A stretch of DNA of 45,977 nt from JBBCJM01 sp037190175 (GTDB lineage Bacteria; Pseudomonadota; Alphaproteobacteria; Rhodobacterales; Rhodobacteraceae). The translations under genes were made by a program, and so were the position numbers. The notes beneath the pieces were generated by a model, which saw only the letters and a program-made list of their open reading frames with translations, was not told the origin of the DNA and did no database searches. Shown one piece after another: positions 7,301 through 14,894 of this stretch. Every line of letters begins with the position of its first letter. The stretch's first letter is position 1. The stretch lies in assembly GCA_037190175.1 (NCBI GenBank), contig JBBCJM010000092.1, positions 1 to 45,977 on the forward strand, given 5' to 3'.

Positions 7301-8274
7301 GTCGGGGCGGCGGCGCGCAGGGCATCGAAGGCAGCAGCAGCGGCAGTATCCGGCGCCGTTTCGGCGGGAGGTGCTGCACGCAGGCCGGCCAATGCATCGG
7401 CGACCGCCGTATCGGGCGGCTCGGGCTGCGGCGGGGGCGTTCCTTTCAGCGCAGCCAGCGCATCGGCCGTGGGATCGTGGGCGGCATCCGCCGCAGGGGC
7501 GGCCGCCCGCAGCGAAGCCAGTGCATCCGTCGCTGGATCGGGGGTTTCGGCCGCGGGGGCGGCCGCCCGCAGCGCGGCCAGCGCATCCGTGGCGGGATCG
7601 GGCGTTTCGGCCACCGGAGCCGCCGCTCGCAGAGACGCCAGCGCATCCGCGGCGGGGTCCGGGGTTTCGGTCCGCGCCGGTGCCGCGCCCCGCAGCGCCG
7701 CCAGCACATCGGCCGTCGTATCGGGCGGGGGCGCCGCCGGGGTCAGCGCGCGCAGCGAGGCCAGGGCGGCGGCGGTGGCGTCCGTGGGGGTCTCGGCGGC
7801 CAGCGCCGAGAGGACGCCGGGGCTGGCCAGCACCTGCTCCAGCAGCGTCTCGGCGCCGGCCTTGCCGTCCATATAGGCCAGCAGGTTGGCCAGATCCTTG
7901 CGCGCGGCCAGAAGCTGGCGCAGCGGCTCCACCTTCGCGGCGATGGCGGCGGGGGTGAAGTCGTCCAGGCTCTCGAAGGCGATGTCCACCGCCAGATTGC
8001 CCTCGCCGGTCAGCGTGTTGGGCACCGAGAAGGCCACCCGCGGCCGCATCCCGCGCATCCGCTCGTCGAAGTTGTCGACGTCGATCTCGAGGAACCGGCG
8101 GTCGGCCACCGCCGGCAGATCCTCGCCCCCCGCCCGGCCCGAGAGGTCGGACAGCACCCCCATCACGAAGGGCAGGTCGATCTTCTTCTGCGAGCCGTAA
8201 AGCTCGACATCGTATTCGATCTGCACCCGGGGCGCGCGGTTGCGGGCGATGAACTTCTGCGAGCTAGCGGACAT
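4384..8274 (-). CDS. giant TssB-repeat-TssB'-TssC' sheath-like fusion protein
   Basis: One uninterrupted 1296-codon frame. Residues 1-160 are a TssB/VipA sheath subunit, about three quarters identical by eye to the cluster's own TssB. Residues ~165-470 contain ~15 Ala/Pro-rich repeats of the DALAALRAAAP type. Residues ~478-712 contain ~8 acidic DPLADLDALLGG repeats. Residues ~757-880 are a second, divergent TssB-like domain (FRMAILGDFSGR aligns with FVMGVLSDLSGR). Residues ~895-1231 are TssC/VipB-like (HHPEFQAIEAAWRSL, APRFLLRRPYGRKTEPIDAF). Compared with the canonical TssC the last ~120 residues are absent, and a tail with two more DALL-type motifs ends the protein. Known context: rhizobial imp clusters have a second TssC-like protein, ImpD. 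I know of no characterised protein with this full architecture. It may be a sheath cap, assembly platform or regulator; that is inference. Confidence 0.9.
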   Translation of the reverse strand: MSASSQKFIARNRAPRVQIEYDVELYGSQKKIDLPFVMGVLSDLSGRAGGEDLPAVADRRFLEIDVDNFDERMRGMRPRVAFSVPNTLTGEGNLAVDIAFESLDDFTPAAIAAKVEPLRQLLAARKDLANLLAYMDGKAGAETLLEQVLASPGVLSALAAETPTDATAAALASLRALTPAAPPPDTTADVLAALRGAAPARTETPDPAADALASLRAAAPVAETPDPATDALAALRAAAPAAETPDPATDALASLRAAAPAADAAHDPTADALAALKGTPPPQPEPPDTAVADALAGLRAAPPAETAPDTAAAAAFDALRAAAPTEPPPADPAADALAALRAVSPPPAAAPETDGTTDALASIRTAAPVEGPAADDPTVGALAALRAATPTEPPPDTAADALDALRSAVPVDSVSPDATFADALASLGDFLPSEPPGEDTAAQALDALRAPAPAEPSPDETGEALAPIRVVPAAEPGDPLGDLEALLGGPAPLAGEPEAEAAQAAVPDGFGDLDDLLGDPLPLEDDRPPPPPEEPVQAALPEADWRELLPVGEGAADVLDALLGETPPPPEPAAAPVELPSGDLPADLDALLGGPEPLAGEPAPVSVEDAPVELRDLVASAPQPDPLADLDALLGGPVALESPEPPEDPTGLTAPEASADPLADLTALLQPEPQPEPAADPLADLMSLLAEPAAPETADPLADLDALLGGGLDAAAVVPDDPTHGAAEGGTAMADRVGQTGASGFGRLTAPAAAPGTLDRPVFRMAILGDFSGRAAQGRLEVGEALARRRAIRLDIDSVEEVVEGFATTLVLPVGQDGQGIAVELGGLDDLHPDELAEKVELFDELKGLRRRLANPGTAARALAEMQGWRMEFDLPAAPTRGRSGAASVPADRRLTDFQRLIGDAEGRMAQPSAAGDLIARVVGPHVVPGPNPEAKPAIAAVDEAMSAAMRLVLHHPEFQAIEAAWRSLDLIARQIETDEKLEITIFDISAEEFAADLGTPGDLSQTGTFRLLNEPLTVEGGVGYSAIFGLYTFEETPPHADLLGRMGRIAAHVHAPFVAAMAPGFMEVARRDRHPLVAAAWDGLRADPAAAWLGLTAPRFLLRRPYGRKTEPIDAFAFEEFTMAEGLSGMLWGNPAALVAVLLARAWTDGRGRSMDLGKIMSLSGMPYHVVTDAHGDQIALPCTERNVTTDKAETIVTRGFMPVVSVRGRDVVRLASFQSLAGRELAGRWGEMPAAPSPSAAGRTADLAVTIPPPPADGGLDAELDALLAGFGDTPAPADPGAIDADLAALLEGL
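4387..4497 (-). repeat. C-terminal pair of acidic DALL motifs in the fusion
   Basis: Residues ~1260-1296 of the fusion contain AELDALLAGF and, 18 residues later, DADLAALLEGL at the very end. They match the core of the type B repeats of the central linker although they lie behind the TssC-like domain. This points to a short linear motif used more than once rather than a simple linker expansion. Confidence 0.6.
6139..6843 (-). repeat. type B acidic repeats (DPLADLDALLGG) in the fusion
   Basis: Residues ~478-712 carry about eight degenerate copies of D-P-L-x-D-L-D-A-L-L-G-G-P-x-P-L, separated by Pro/Glu/Ala-rich spacers of variable length. Examples are DPLGDLEALLGGPAPL, DLPADLDALLGGPEPL, DPLADLDALLGGPVAL and DPLADLMSLLAEP. 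The conserved core is an acidic amphipathic helix turn, as in many protein-docking motifs. All copies are in frame and coding. Confidence 0.75.
6865..7782 (-). repeat. type A Ala/Pro repeats (DALAALRAAAP) in the fusion
   Basis: Residues ~165-470 hold about fifteen copies of x-A-D-A-L-A-x-L-R-A-A-x-P joined by short Pro/Thr/Asp linkers. Three consecutive copies (residues ~204-263, DNA 7486-7665) are nearly identical and exactly 20 residues long, giving a visible 60-base direct repeat. Other copies have drifted in length (18-27 residues). The array looks like recent in-frame expansion and should differ in copy number between strains. Confidence 0.8.
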
Positions 8275-8328
8275 GGCACGGCCCCCGCCCTGCCTGCCGC
8301 ACCCGCATCGATTCCCGCCCGCGCCCCG

Positions 8329-9240
8329 TCATTTCAGCTTCGTTTCGATCTTCTTGAACCTCGGCGTCAGCTTCTTGGCCAGCGCCACCGCCTCGGCGGC
8401 ATAGCGGTCGAGCGAGGACAGCTTCTCCAGCTTGCCGACCGCCTCGTCCACCGCGTCGGTATCCACGTCGTCCTTGCTCTTGGTCGCCGCGATGGCCTCT
8501 TCCAGCGCGTCGGTCAGATCCTCGCAGCCCTCGAGGAAGGGCTCGAACACGTCGGCGCACTTCAGCACCTCGTCGGCGAACTTGACCAGTTCCTGGTCAA
8601 CGTTGTCGTCCTCCTTGGTCTTCTTCGAGGACTTCACCAGGAAATCGACCGCCGACTGCGCCTCCTTGCCCACGGCCTCGAAGCTGCTTTTCAGCCCTTC
8701 CAGCGTCTTGGAGATCTTCGGCGCCTGCTTGGTGTCGGGATTGGCCTTGGTCAGCGGCTTCAGCGCGTCCAGCGCCTTCTTGCGCGGACCCTCGAAGGCG
8801 CCCTTGAAGTTGATGGCGTTGAGCTTGTTGAACGCCTTCTTGCCATCGGCCAATGCCTTGGCGTTGTCGGCCTTGCCGCTCTCCAGATCCTTCAGCCATT
8901 TGTCCAGCCCGTAGTCGGCATCCTTTTCCAGATCCCGATAGGCAGAGCGCACCGCGCCGGGGTCGTTGGCCTTCTTGGCCTTCTTGACCTCTTGGTCGAA
9001 CATCTTCACCGCCATGCGGATGGCGTAATAGGCGTCGTCCTCCAGCTTCTTTTCGGTCCACTTGCGGTCGTCAAGTTCGGCGTCCAGGTCGTATTCCAGT
9101 TCCTTGAGGTATTTGCCGGCCTCCTTGTTCTGCTTCAGCCAGTCGCGGGATTCGTCCTGGAAGTCCACCTTGGGAACCTTCATCAGGTCGAACTTCATGG
9201 TGAACTTGAATCTCTTGGTCTTCTTTCCCTTCACGGCCAT
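8329..9240 (-). CDS. lysine-rich helical protein of unknown function in the T6SS cluster
   Basis: This 303-residue protein is unrecognised. It is very rich in Lys, Asp and Glu with regularly spaced Leu/Ala/Phe, and predicted almost all helical by eye. A basic N-terminus (VKGKKTKRFKF) is followed by a DF-Q-DESRDWLKQNKEAGKYL segment, long helices through ~280, and a Lys-rich C-terminus. It has no signal peptide, membrane segment or enzymatic motif. ATG 9240 is chosen because AAAGGAAA lies ahead of it at normal distance; an upstream TTG at 9258 overlaps the clpV stop and is less likely. It sits 14 bases after clpV and 54 bases before the sheath-like fusion, so it is probably co-expressed with both. 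An accessory structural role or a secreted cargo are both possible. Confidence 0.82.
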   Translation of the reverse strand: MAVKGKKTKRFKFTMKFDLMKVPKVDFQDESRDWLKQNKEAGKYLKELEYDLDAELDDRKWTEKKLEDDAYYAIRMAVKMFDQEVKKAKKANDPGAVRSAYRDLEKDADYGLDKWLKDLESGKADNAKALADGKKAFNKLNAINFKGAFEGPRKKALDALKPLTKANPDTKQAPKISKTLEGLKSSFEAVGKEAQSAVDFLVKSSKKTKEDDNVDQELVKFADEVLKCADVFEPFLEGCEDLTDALEEAIAATKSKDDVDTDAVDEAVGKLEKLSSLDRYAAEAVALAKKLTPRFKKIETKLK

Positions 9241-9254
9241 GGAGTTTCCTTTCG

Positions 9255-11933
9255 TCAATCAAATGAATAGGTGAAGTCTCCGTCATTCACGCCGATGGCC
9301 ACCCGGCTGACCTCGGCCCCGGTCATCATCCGGCGCAGGAATTCGTTCGAGATGTCGGGCAGCATGGTATTGGTCACGATGGCGTCGATCATCCGGCCGC
9401 CGGATTCCAGTTCCTGGCAGCGGGACACGATCGTATCGACCACCGCGTCGGAATACTCGAACGGCACCCCGTGGGCGGCCTGCACCCGTTTCTTGATCCG
9501 GCCGAGTTGCAGCCGGGTGATCTCGGCGATCATCGCAGGCGACAGCGGATAGTAGGGGATCACCACCAGCCGGCCCAAGAGCGCGGGGGGGAAGATCTTC
9601 AACAGCGGCTCGCGCAAAGCCTTGCCCAGCCCCTCGGGGTCGGGCATCAGGTCGGGGTCGGCACACATGTCCATGATCATCTCGGTGCCGGCGTTGGTCG
9701 TCAGCAGGATCAGCGTGTTGCGGAAGTCGATCATCCGCCCCTCGCCATCCTCCATCTGACCCTTGTCGAAGACCTGGAAGAAGATCTCGTGCACGTCGGG
9801 GTGGGCCTTTTCCACCTCGTCCAGCAGGACGACGCTGTAGGGCTTGCGGCGGACGGCCTCGGTCAGCACGCCGCCCTCGCCATAGCCGACATAGCCGGGG
9901 GGCGCGCCTTTCAGGCTGCTGACGGTATGGGCCTCCTGGTATTCCGACATGTTGATGGTGATGACGTTCTGTTCGCCGCCATACAGGACCTCGGCCAGGG
10001 CCAGCGCCGTCTCGGTCTTGCCGACGCCCGAGGTGCCGGCCAGCATGAACACCCCGATGGGTTTCGAGGGGTTGTCGAGACCTGCCCGGCTGGTCTGGAT
10101 GCGTTTGGCGATCATCTTCATCGCGTGGTCCTGGCCGATCACGCGCTTCGCCAGATGCTGGTCGAGGGTCAGGACCGTCTCGATCTCGTCCTTCAGCATG
10201 CGGCCGACCGGAATGCCGGTCCAGTCGCCTACCACCGTCGCCACCGCCTGCGCATCGACGATGGGCAGGATCAGCGGGGTTTCCCCCTGCATGGCGGTGA
10301 GTTCGGCGTTCTTCGCCTTCAGGTCGGCCATCAGCTGTTCGCGGTCCACCGCCGGCGGCGCCTCACCCTCTGGCGCGCCCTCCACCGGCTGGCCGCCCTC
10401 GCGCAGCTTGGCGCGGATGGCGAGGATATCCTGCACCACGGCCTTTTCCGCCTCCCACTTGCCGGTCAGGTCGGCCAGCCGCGCCTCCTCGGCCTCCTTC
10501 AGCAGGTTGACCCCGGCGCGGCGCACGGTCACGTCGAAGCCCGCGGTCTCGTCGCGGTCGATGATGCCCAGTTCGGTTTCCATCGCCTCCAGCCGCTTGC
10601 GGGCGTCGTCCACCTCGGGCGGCACGGCGTGCTGGCTGATCGCCACGCGGGCGCAGGCGGTGTCCAGCACGCTCACCGACTTGTCCGGCAACTGCCGGGC
10701 CGGGATGTAGCGGGCCGAGAGGTTCACCGCCGCCTCGATCCCCTCGTCCAGCACCTGCACCTGATGGTGTTTCTCCAGCATCGAGGCGATGCCGCGCATC
10801 ATCAGGATGGCCTTGGTGGGGCTGGGCTCATCGACCACCACCGTCTGGAAGCGGCGGGTCAGCGCCGGGTCCTTCTCGATGTGCTTCTTGTATTCGGCCC
10901 AGGTGGTGGCCCCCACCGTGCGCAGGGTGCCGCGAGCCAGCGCCGGTTTCAGCAGGTTGGCGGCATCCCCGGTGCCCGCCGCGCCGCCGGCGCCGATCAG
11001 GGTATGGGTCTCGTCGATGAACATGATGATCGGGGTAGTGCTGGCCTGAACCTCCTCGATCACGCTCCGCAGGCGGTTCTCGAACTCGCCTTTCATGCTG
11101 GCGCCGGCCTGGAGCAGGCCCACGTCCAGCGACAGGATCCGCGCGTCCTTCAGCGCCGGGGGCACGTCGCCGCGGGCGATGCGCATGGCGAAGCCCTCGA
11201 CCACCGCCGTCTTGCCCACCCCGGCCTCGCCCACCAGGATCGGGTTGTTCTGCCGGCGGCGCATCAGCACGTCGACCACCTGGCGGATTTCCTCGTCGCG
11301 GCCCATGATCGGGTCGATCTTGCCGTCGCGGGCCTGCTGGGTCAGGTCGGTGGTGAACTGGGCCAGCGCCTCCTCCTTGCCCATCTGGGCCGGGGCGATG
11401 GCGCCGGAATGCTCGCCGGGGGATACCCCGCCGCCCGCCTGCGCCGTCATCGCGTCCTCGGGGCTGCCGGCCACCACATCGGGCAGGGCGTCGGCCAGAT
11501 CGTCGGCCTTGATCAGGCGGAACTGCTCGGACATGGCGTAGAGCTGCCCGGTCAGGTCGCGGGTCTTCACCAGCGCCAGCACCACATGCCCGGTGCGCAC
11601 CTGCGCCGCGCCGTATTTCAGCGAGGCCCAGATCCAGGCCTGTTCTACCGTGGCATCCAGGTGCGAGGACAGGCCCTGGATGGAGGAAGACCCCCGCGGC
11701 AGCCCGTCCAGCGCCCGGGTCATGTCGGCGGCCAGCCGCGCGGGGTCGAGCTTGTAATGCGAGACGATGCGGTGCAGGTCGCTGTCCTGGAACTGCAGGA
11801 TCTGGTGGAACCAGTGGATCAGCTCCACATAGGGGTTCCCGCGCAGCTTGCAGAAGACCGTCGCGCTCTCGATGGTCTGGTAGCCCATCTTGTTCAGCTT
11901 GCCGAACAGCGCCACGCGGCTGATGTCGCTCAT
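9255..11933 (-). CDS. tssH: ClpV (TssH) AAA+ sheath-disassembly ATPase
   Basis: This 892-residue class I Clp/Hsp100 ATPase recycles contracted T6SS sheath by threading TssC. Residues 1-~160 are the ClpV N-domain (FGKLNKMGYQTIESAT). AAA-1 has Walker A GEAGVGKT and Walker B IIMFIDE, with GAGGAAGTGDAANLLKPALARG for sensor/pore contacts. A coiled-coil M domain follows around 420-540. AAA-2 has Walker A GTSGVGKT, pore loop GYVGYGEGG and Walker B VVLLDEVEKAH. All nucleotide-binding motifs look intact. ATG 11933 (MSDISRVALFGKL) is used with an AGGGG ribosome binding site; codons further upstream give a non-homologous extension. It follows tssG by 52 bases and precedes the lysine-rich unknown gene. 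Confidence 0.97.
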   Translation of the reverse strand: MSDISRVALFGKLNKMGYQTIESATVFCKLRGNPYVELIHWFHQILQFQDSDLHRIVSHYKLDPARLAADMTRALDGLPRGSSSIQGLSSHLDATVEQAWIWASLKYGAAQVRTGHVVLALVKTRDLTGQLYAMSEQFRLIKADDLADALPDVVAGSPEDAMTAQAGGGVSPGEHSGAIAPAQMGKEEALAQFTTDLTQQARDGKIDPIMGRDEEIRQVVDVLMRRRQNNPILVGEAGVGKTAVVEGFAMRIARGDVPPALKDARILSLDVGLLQAGASMKGEFENRLRSVIEEVQASTTPIIMFIDETHTLIGAGGAAGTGDAANLLKPALARGTLRTVGATTWAEYKKHIEKDPALTRRFQTVVVDEPSPTKAILMMRGIASMLEKHHQVQVLDEGIEAAVNLSARYIPARQLPDKSVSVLDTACARVAISQHAVPPEVDDARKRLEAMETELGIIDRDETAGFDVTVRRAGVNLLKEAEEARLADLTGKWEAEKAVVQDILAIRAKLREGGQPVEGAPEGEAPPAVDREQLMADLKAKNAELTAMQGETPLILPIVDAQAVATVVGDWTGIPVGRMLKDEIETVLTLDQHLAKRVIGQDHAMKMIAKRIQTSRAGLDNPSKPIGVFMLAGTSGVGKTETALALAEVLYGGEQNVITINMSEYQEAHTVSSLKGAPPGYVGYGEGGVLTEAVRRKPYSVVLLDEVEKAHPDVHEIFFQVFDKGQMEDGEGRMIDFRNTLILLTTNAGTEMIMDMCADPDLMPDPEGLGKALREPLLKIFPPALLGRLVVIPYYPLSPAMIAEITRLQLGRIKKRVQAAHGVPFEYSDAVVDTIVSRCQELESGGRMIDAIVTNTMLPDISNEFLRRMMTGAEVSRVAIGVNDGDFTYSFD

Positions 11934-11985
11934 CTTCCCCTCACCTTCCCTGTGCCCCCGGCCTGCGGGCCGGTTGTTCTGTCGT

Positions 11986-13053
11986 TCACGCGGCCATCGG
12001 GTGGCCGCGCGCAAGGCTTTGCGGAACAAGATACAGATCGTCCGCGTCGCTGTCTTTCGTTCTCGTCCCCAGCCAGCTGGTCTGGCCCAGCTGGGTGTCG
12101 GCGCCCAATTGGGCCCTCGGCACCTCGTCGCGCGCCAGGATCAGGTTCACGTCCCAGTCGAGCGTATCGCCCACATAATTGCGCACGATGGCCTCCAGCC
12201 GCTCCAAGGCCGGGGTGCCCGGCATCAGGCGGCGGAACTCGGCCAGCGGCATGGGCCCGATGCGCAGGCGGAACTTGGCGGTATGGCTCCAGACCCGCGA
12301 TCCGATGGAGGTACCCTGCCCAAGGCCCGCCTTCGCGCCAAGCTCCCAGCGGTCGTCCGGCTCCAGCTCCAGCCATTCGCCGACGAAGGGGATCAGCGCC
12401 ACCGGGGCGCGGAAGAAGGCCGAGAGCATGGAGGTGAGGCCATCGGCGTGCCGCGGCCCGCCCGACAGATGCCCGACGAAATGCCGCTTGGAAAGCTCGG
12501 GCATCGCGTCGCGGTAGCGCAGCCCGTGCTCGTAGTGGCCCGAGAGCGCGGCCACCTTGCGCTCGAACGGGTCGGCCTCCACCCCCCGCGCCCGCCGGCC
12601 GCGGATCGCCCGGTCGAAGGAAGGCGCGGGCTGCGCCGCGGCCCAGGAGCGGTAGAGCAGCCCCGCCAGCCGGTGGGTCAGCATGTTGGCGAAGGCGATG
12701 AAGGTGTCGTCGTGATAGTTGCGCACCCGCTCGCGCGCATATTCGGTCAGGTGCAGCGGCAGGGGCCCCATGGGGCCGAACAGCCCGAAGAAGCGGTTGA
12801 CCATCCGCCCGGGCCGGCCGGCCCCGGGCGCCTCGATGGACTCGATGGTCGAGGTGGGGAAGGCCAGCTCGGCCTCCTGGCCGATGCGGAACATGTCCTC
12901 GCGCGGGCGCTTGCTTTCGCCCAGCCGCGGCCGGTCGGCGAACTGCGCCTCGATGATGCGCAGCGCCATGAAGAGGTGATGGGTCTGGGGGTCCGCCAGC
13001 AGCCGCGCGTAATGCGTCAGATGATCCGGCCCAGCCCCCTGTCCGGTTTCCAT
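11986..13053 (-). CDS. tssG: T6SS baseplate subunit TssG
   Basis: This 355-residue TssG/ImpH family protein forms the baseplate wedge with TssE, TssF and TssK at the cytoplasmic face of the inner membrane. Recognisable segments are FFGLFGPMGPLPLHLTEYARERVRNY (split here as FFGLFGPMGPLPLHL then TEYARERVRN, residues ~88-113), DTFIAFANMLTHRLAGLLYRSW (as DTFIAFANMLTHR) and the C-terminal LGQTSWLGTR motif. Length fits the family (~330-360). The start ATG lies inside the 3' end of tssF (37-base overlap), so translation is coupled. The gene is followed by clpV. No membrane segment or signal peptide is present, as expected. Confidence 0.95.
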   Translation of the reverse strand: METGQGAGPDHLTHYARLLADPQTHHLFMALRIIEAQFADRPRLGESKRPREDMFRIGQEAELAFPTSTIESIEAPGAGRPGRMVNRFFGLFGPMGPLPLHLTEYARERVRNYHDDTFIAFANMLTHRLAGLLYRSWAAAQPAPSFDRAIRGRRARGVEADPFERKVAALSGHYEHGLRYRDAMPELSKRHFVGHLSGGPRHADGLTSMLSAFFRAPVALIPFVGEWLELEPDDRWELGAKAGLGQGTSIGSRVWSHTAKFRLRIGPMPLAEFRRLMPGTPALERLEAIVRNYVGDTLDWDVNLILARDEVPRAQLGADTQLGQTSWLGTRTKDSDADDLYLVPQSLARGHPMAA

Positions 13054-14894
13054 CGCGCGATCTCTCCGCGTTGCAACGTGGTCAGCACCGTCTCGGTAAA
13101 GCTGTTGATTGTGACATATTTGCGGAAGAACCGCTCCAGCACCGAGCCCAGCAGATAGGCGCTGGTGCCCTCGAAAAAGCTGTCGTCGAAGCCCAGGCGG
13201 ATCTGCAACCCGCGCACGGCGGTGGACAACGCCCCGTCCGACATCCGCCGCACGATGGGCCGGCTGTCGATCGAGACCATGCCCTCGATCTGCTTTTCCA
13301 CCGTCTTGTCGCCGGCGGGCGCATAGATCCCCACCACCTCGCGCAAAGCCTTGATCCCGCCGCCCTGCGCGGTGTCGGCGATGGAGAGGTAGTTGAGGCT
13401 AAGGTGCGAGATCAGCCGCCAGGCCGTATCCGCCTGCCCCAGCGAGGGGCGCGGGCGGGTGGGCGGCACCGGGGTGGCGACCTGCGCCACCGGCCCGCCG
13501 TCGGGCACGTGGAACACGTCCGGCGCCCCGGTGGCCAGCAGGAGCGGCAGGTCGCGGTTGGTGCACAGCGCCTGCACCGAGAGCTGCCCCACGTCGCCCG
13601 GATAGGGGGCCTGCACCGGATCGACCAGCGTCACGTACATCTCGGAGCCCAGGTAGGAGGTGCGCACGCCGCGCAGCCGCTCCCTCTCCGTCCGCTGCCG
13701 CATCCGGCGGTGCTGCGTATAGTAGGCCGGATGGGTGTCGCCGGCCGAGGTGAAGTCGTCGGGCGAGTAGAAATGCCGGAACTGCATCTGCTCCTCGCCC
13801 TTGTCCGAGATCCCCACGATATCGGTCAGGCTGTAGACCTCGTAGTCCAGCGGCGCGGTGCGGTCGGGCACCACGTGGTGCTCCACGTCGCGGGCCGAGA
13901 CCAGCACCCGGTCGCACCGCTTGGGGAACAGGTTGACCGCGGGCGTGGCGAACAGGTCGAACGCCTCGGGCGCCACCGCATGGGCCAGGTCGGGCTTGCC
14001 GTCGCGCAGGAGGATGTAGATGTCGACCTCCTGCCCCTGCGCCTTGCGGATGGCGGGGGACAGGCCGGTCAGTTCCACGAAGTGGAACCGCTCGGGCATC
14101 CCGAAATATTCCTGCAACAGCCGGTAGCCGTCGAAGGACTGCTTGGGCGTGGGCAACAATGCCTCGGTGCGCTCATAGCCGCGGGGGATGGCCTGCGCAT
14201 CCTTCAGGTCCAGCACCCAGTCGGCTCGGCGGTCGGTGGAGCGGCCGGTGATCCCGGTGACCTGGGTGCAGAGCAGCTCGTGCAGCTCCCAGTTGCGGCC
14301 GGTGGTGCCGGTCAGGAACAGGGTCAGCCGGTCCAGCGACAGCTGGTTGATCCCGCCCTCGCCCAGCCGGCGCAGCCGCAGCCTGATGCCGGCGCGCGCC
14401 TCGGTCTCGCGCGCCAGTCCCGCGGCCACCAGCGCGCCGCGGCCGTCGATGTACTCGGCCTCGGTGATCGCCAGCGGCCACAGCGTCACGTCATGCGCGG
14501 TGCGGAACTGGCAGGCGGTGGTGTCGCCCTCGCCCAGCGCCGAGCGCAGGGTGGTGCCGCGCGGCAGGGTATAGCCGTCCTTCAGCGCGGCAGCGGATTC
14601 GTCGGGCTTGAACGCCGCCACCATCATCGAGGGGGTGGGGGCCAGGTAATGGGGATAGACGATCTCCAAGAGGTGCCGGGTGAAGGCGGGGAACTGCAGC
14701 TCCAGCTCCAGCTGCACCCGGGCCGACAGGAAGGCCACCCCCTCCAGCAGCCGCTCGACATAGGGGTCGATCACCTCGGCGCTGTCCATGCCCAGCCGGG
14801 CGGCGATCTTCGGATAGGCTTCCGCGAACTCCGCCCCCATCTCGCGCAGATAGGACAGCTCGTTCTCGTAGTGGCGCAGGATGCGGGTATCCAT
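13017..14894 (-). CDS. tssF: T6SS baseplate subunit TssF
   Basis: This 625-residue TssF/ImpG (VasA) family protein is the largest wedge protein of the T6SS baseplate. The N-terminus MDTRILRHYENELSYLREMG is diagnostic of the family, as are EFAEAYPKIAARLGM and DPYVERLLEGVAFLSARV shortly after. The middle contains LLCTQVTGITGR and the C-terminal part RIGLGFDD-like strands near RLGFDDSFFEGTSAYLLG. The ATG at 14894 overlaps the tssE stop (TGATG), so the upstream open frame to 15056 is not part of the protein. It overlaps tssG at its 3' end. The protein acts in the cytoplasm as part of the 2:1 TssF-TssG complex. Confidence 0.96.
   Translation of the reverse strand: MDTRILRHYENELSYLREMGAEFAEAYPKIAARLGMDSAEVIDPYVERLLEGVAFLSARVQLELELQFPAFTRHLLEIVYPHYLAPTPSMMVAAFKPDESAAALKDGYTLPRGTTLRSALGEGDTTACQFRTAHDVTLWPLAITEAEYIDGRGALVAAGLARETEARAGIRLRLRRLGEGGINQLSLDRLTLFLTGTTGRNWELHELLCTQVTGITGRSTDRRADWVLDLKDAQAIPRGYERTEALLPTPKQSFDGYRLLQEYFGMPERFHFVELTGLSPAIRKAQGQEVDIYILLRDGKPDLAHAVAPEAFDLFATPAVNLFPKRCDRVLVSARDVEHHVVPDRTAPLDYEVYSLTDIVGISDKGEEQMQFRHFYSPDDFTSAGDTHPAYYTQHRRMRQRTERERLRGVRTSYLGSEMYVTLVDPVQAPYPGDVGQLSVQALCTNRDLPLLLATGAPDVFHVPDGGPVAQVATPVPPTRPRPSLGQADTAWRLISHLSLNYLSIADTAQGGGIKALREVVGIYAPAGDKTVEKQIEGMVSIDSRPIVRRMSDGALSTAVRGLQIRLGFDDSFFEGTSAYLLGSVLERFFRKYVTINSFTETVLTTLQRGEIARWKPDRGLGRII

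Noticed and set aside
7486..7665. 60-base direct repeats resembling a CRISPR-like array
   Set aside because: No unique spacers; repeats are in-frame protein-coding units of the fusion protein.
9241..9258. TTG start extending the lysine-rich protein by six residues
   Set aside because: ATG 9240 has a better ribosome binding site, and the TTG lies within the clpV stop region.
5050..9270. Very long open frame on the plus strand (over 1400 codons) across the fusion and lysine-rich genes
   Set aside because: It mirrors GC-rich coding on the minus strand, has Arg/Gly/Pro-rich composition without domains, and spans two real genes with good ribosome binding sites.
9471..12437. Long plus-strand open frame over clpV and tssG
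   Set aside because: Shadow of clpV caused by high third-position GC.
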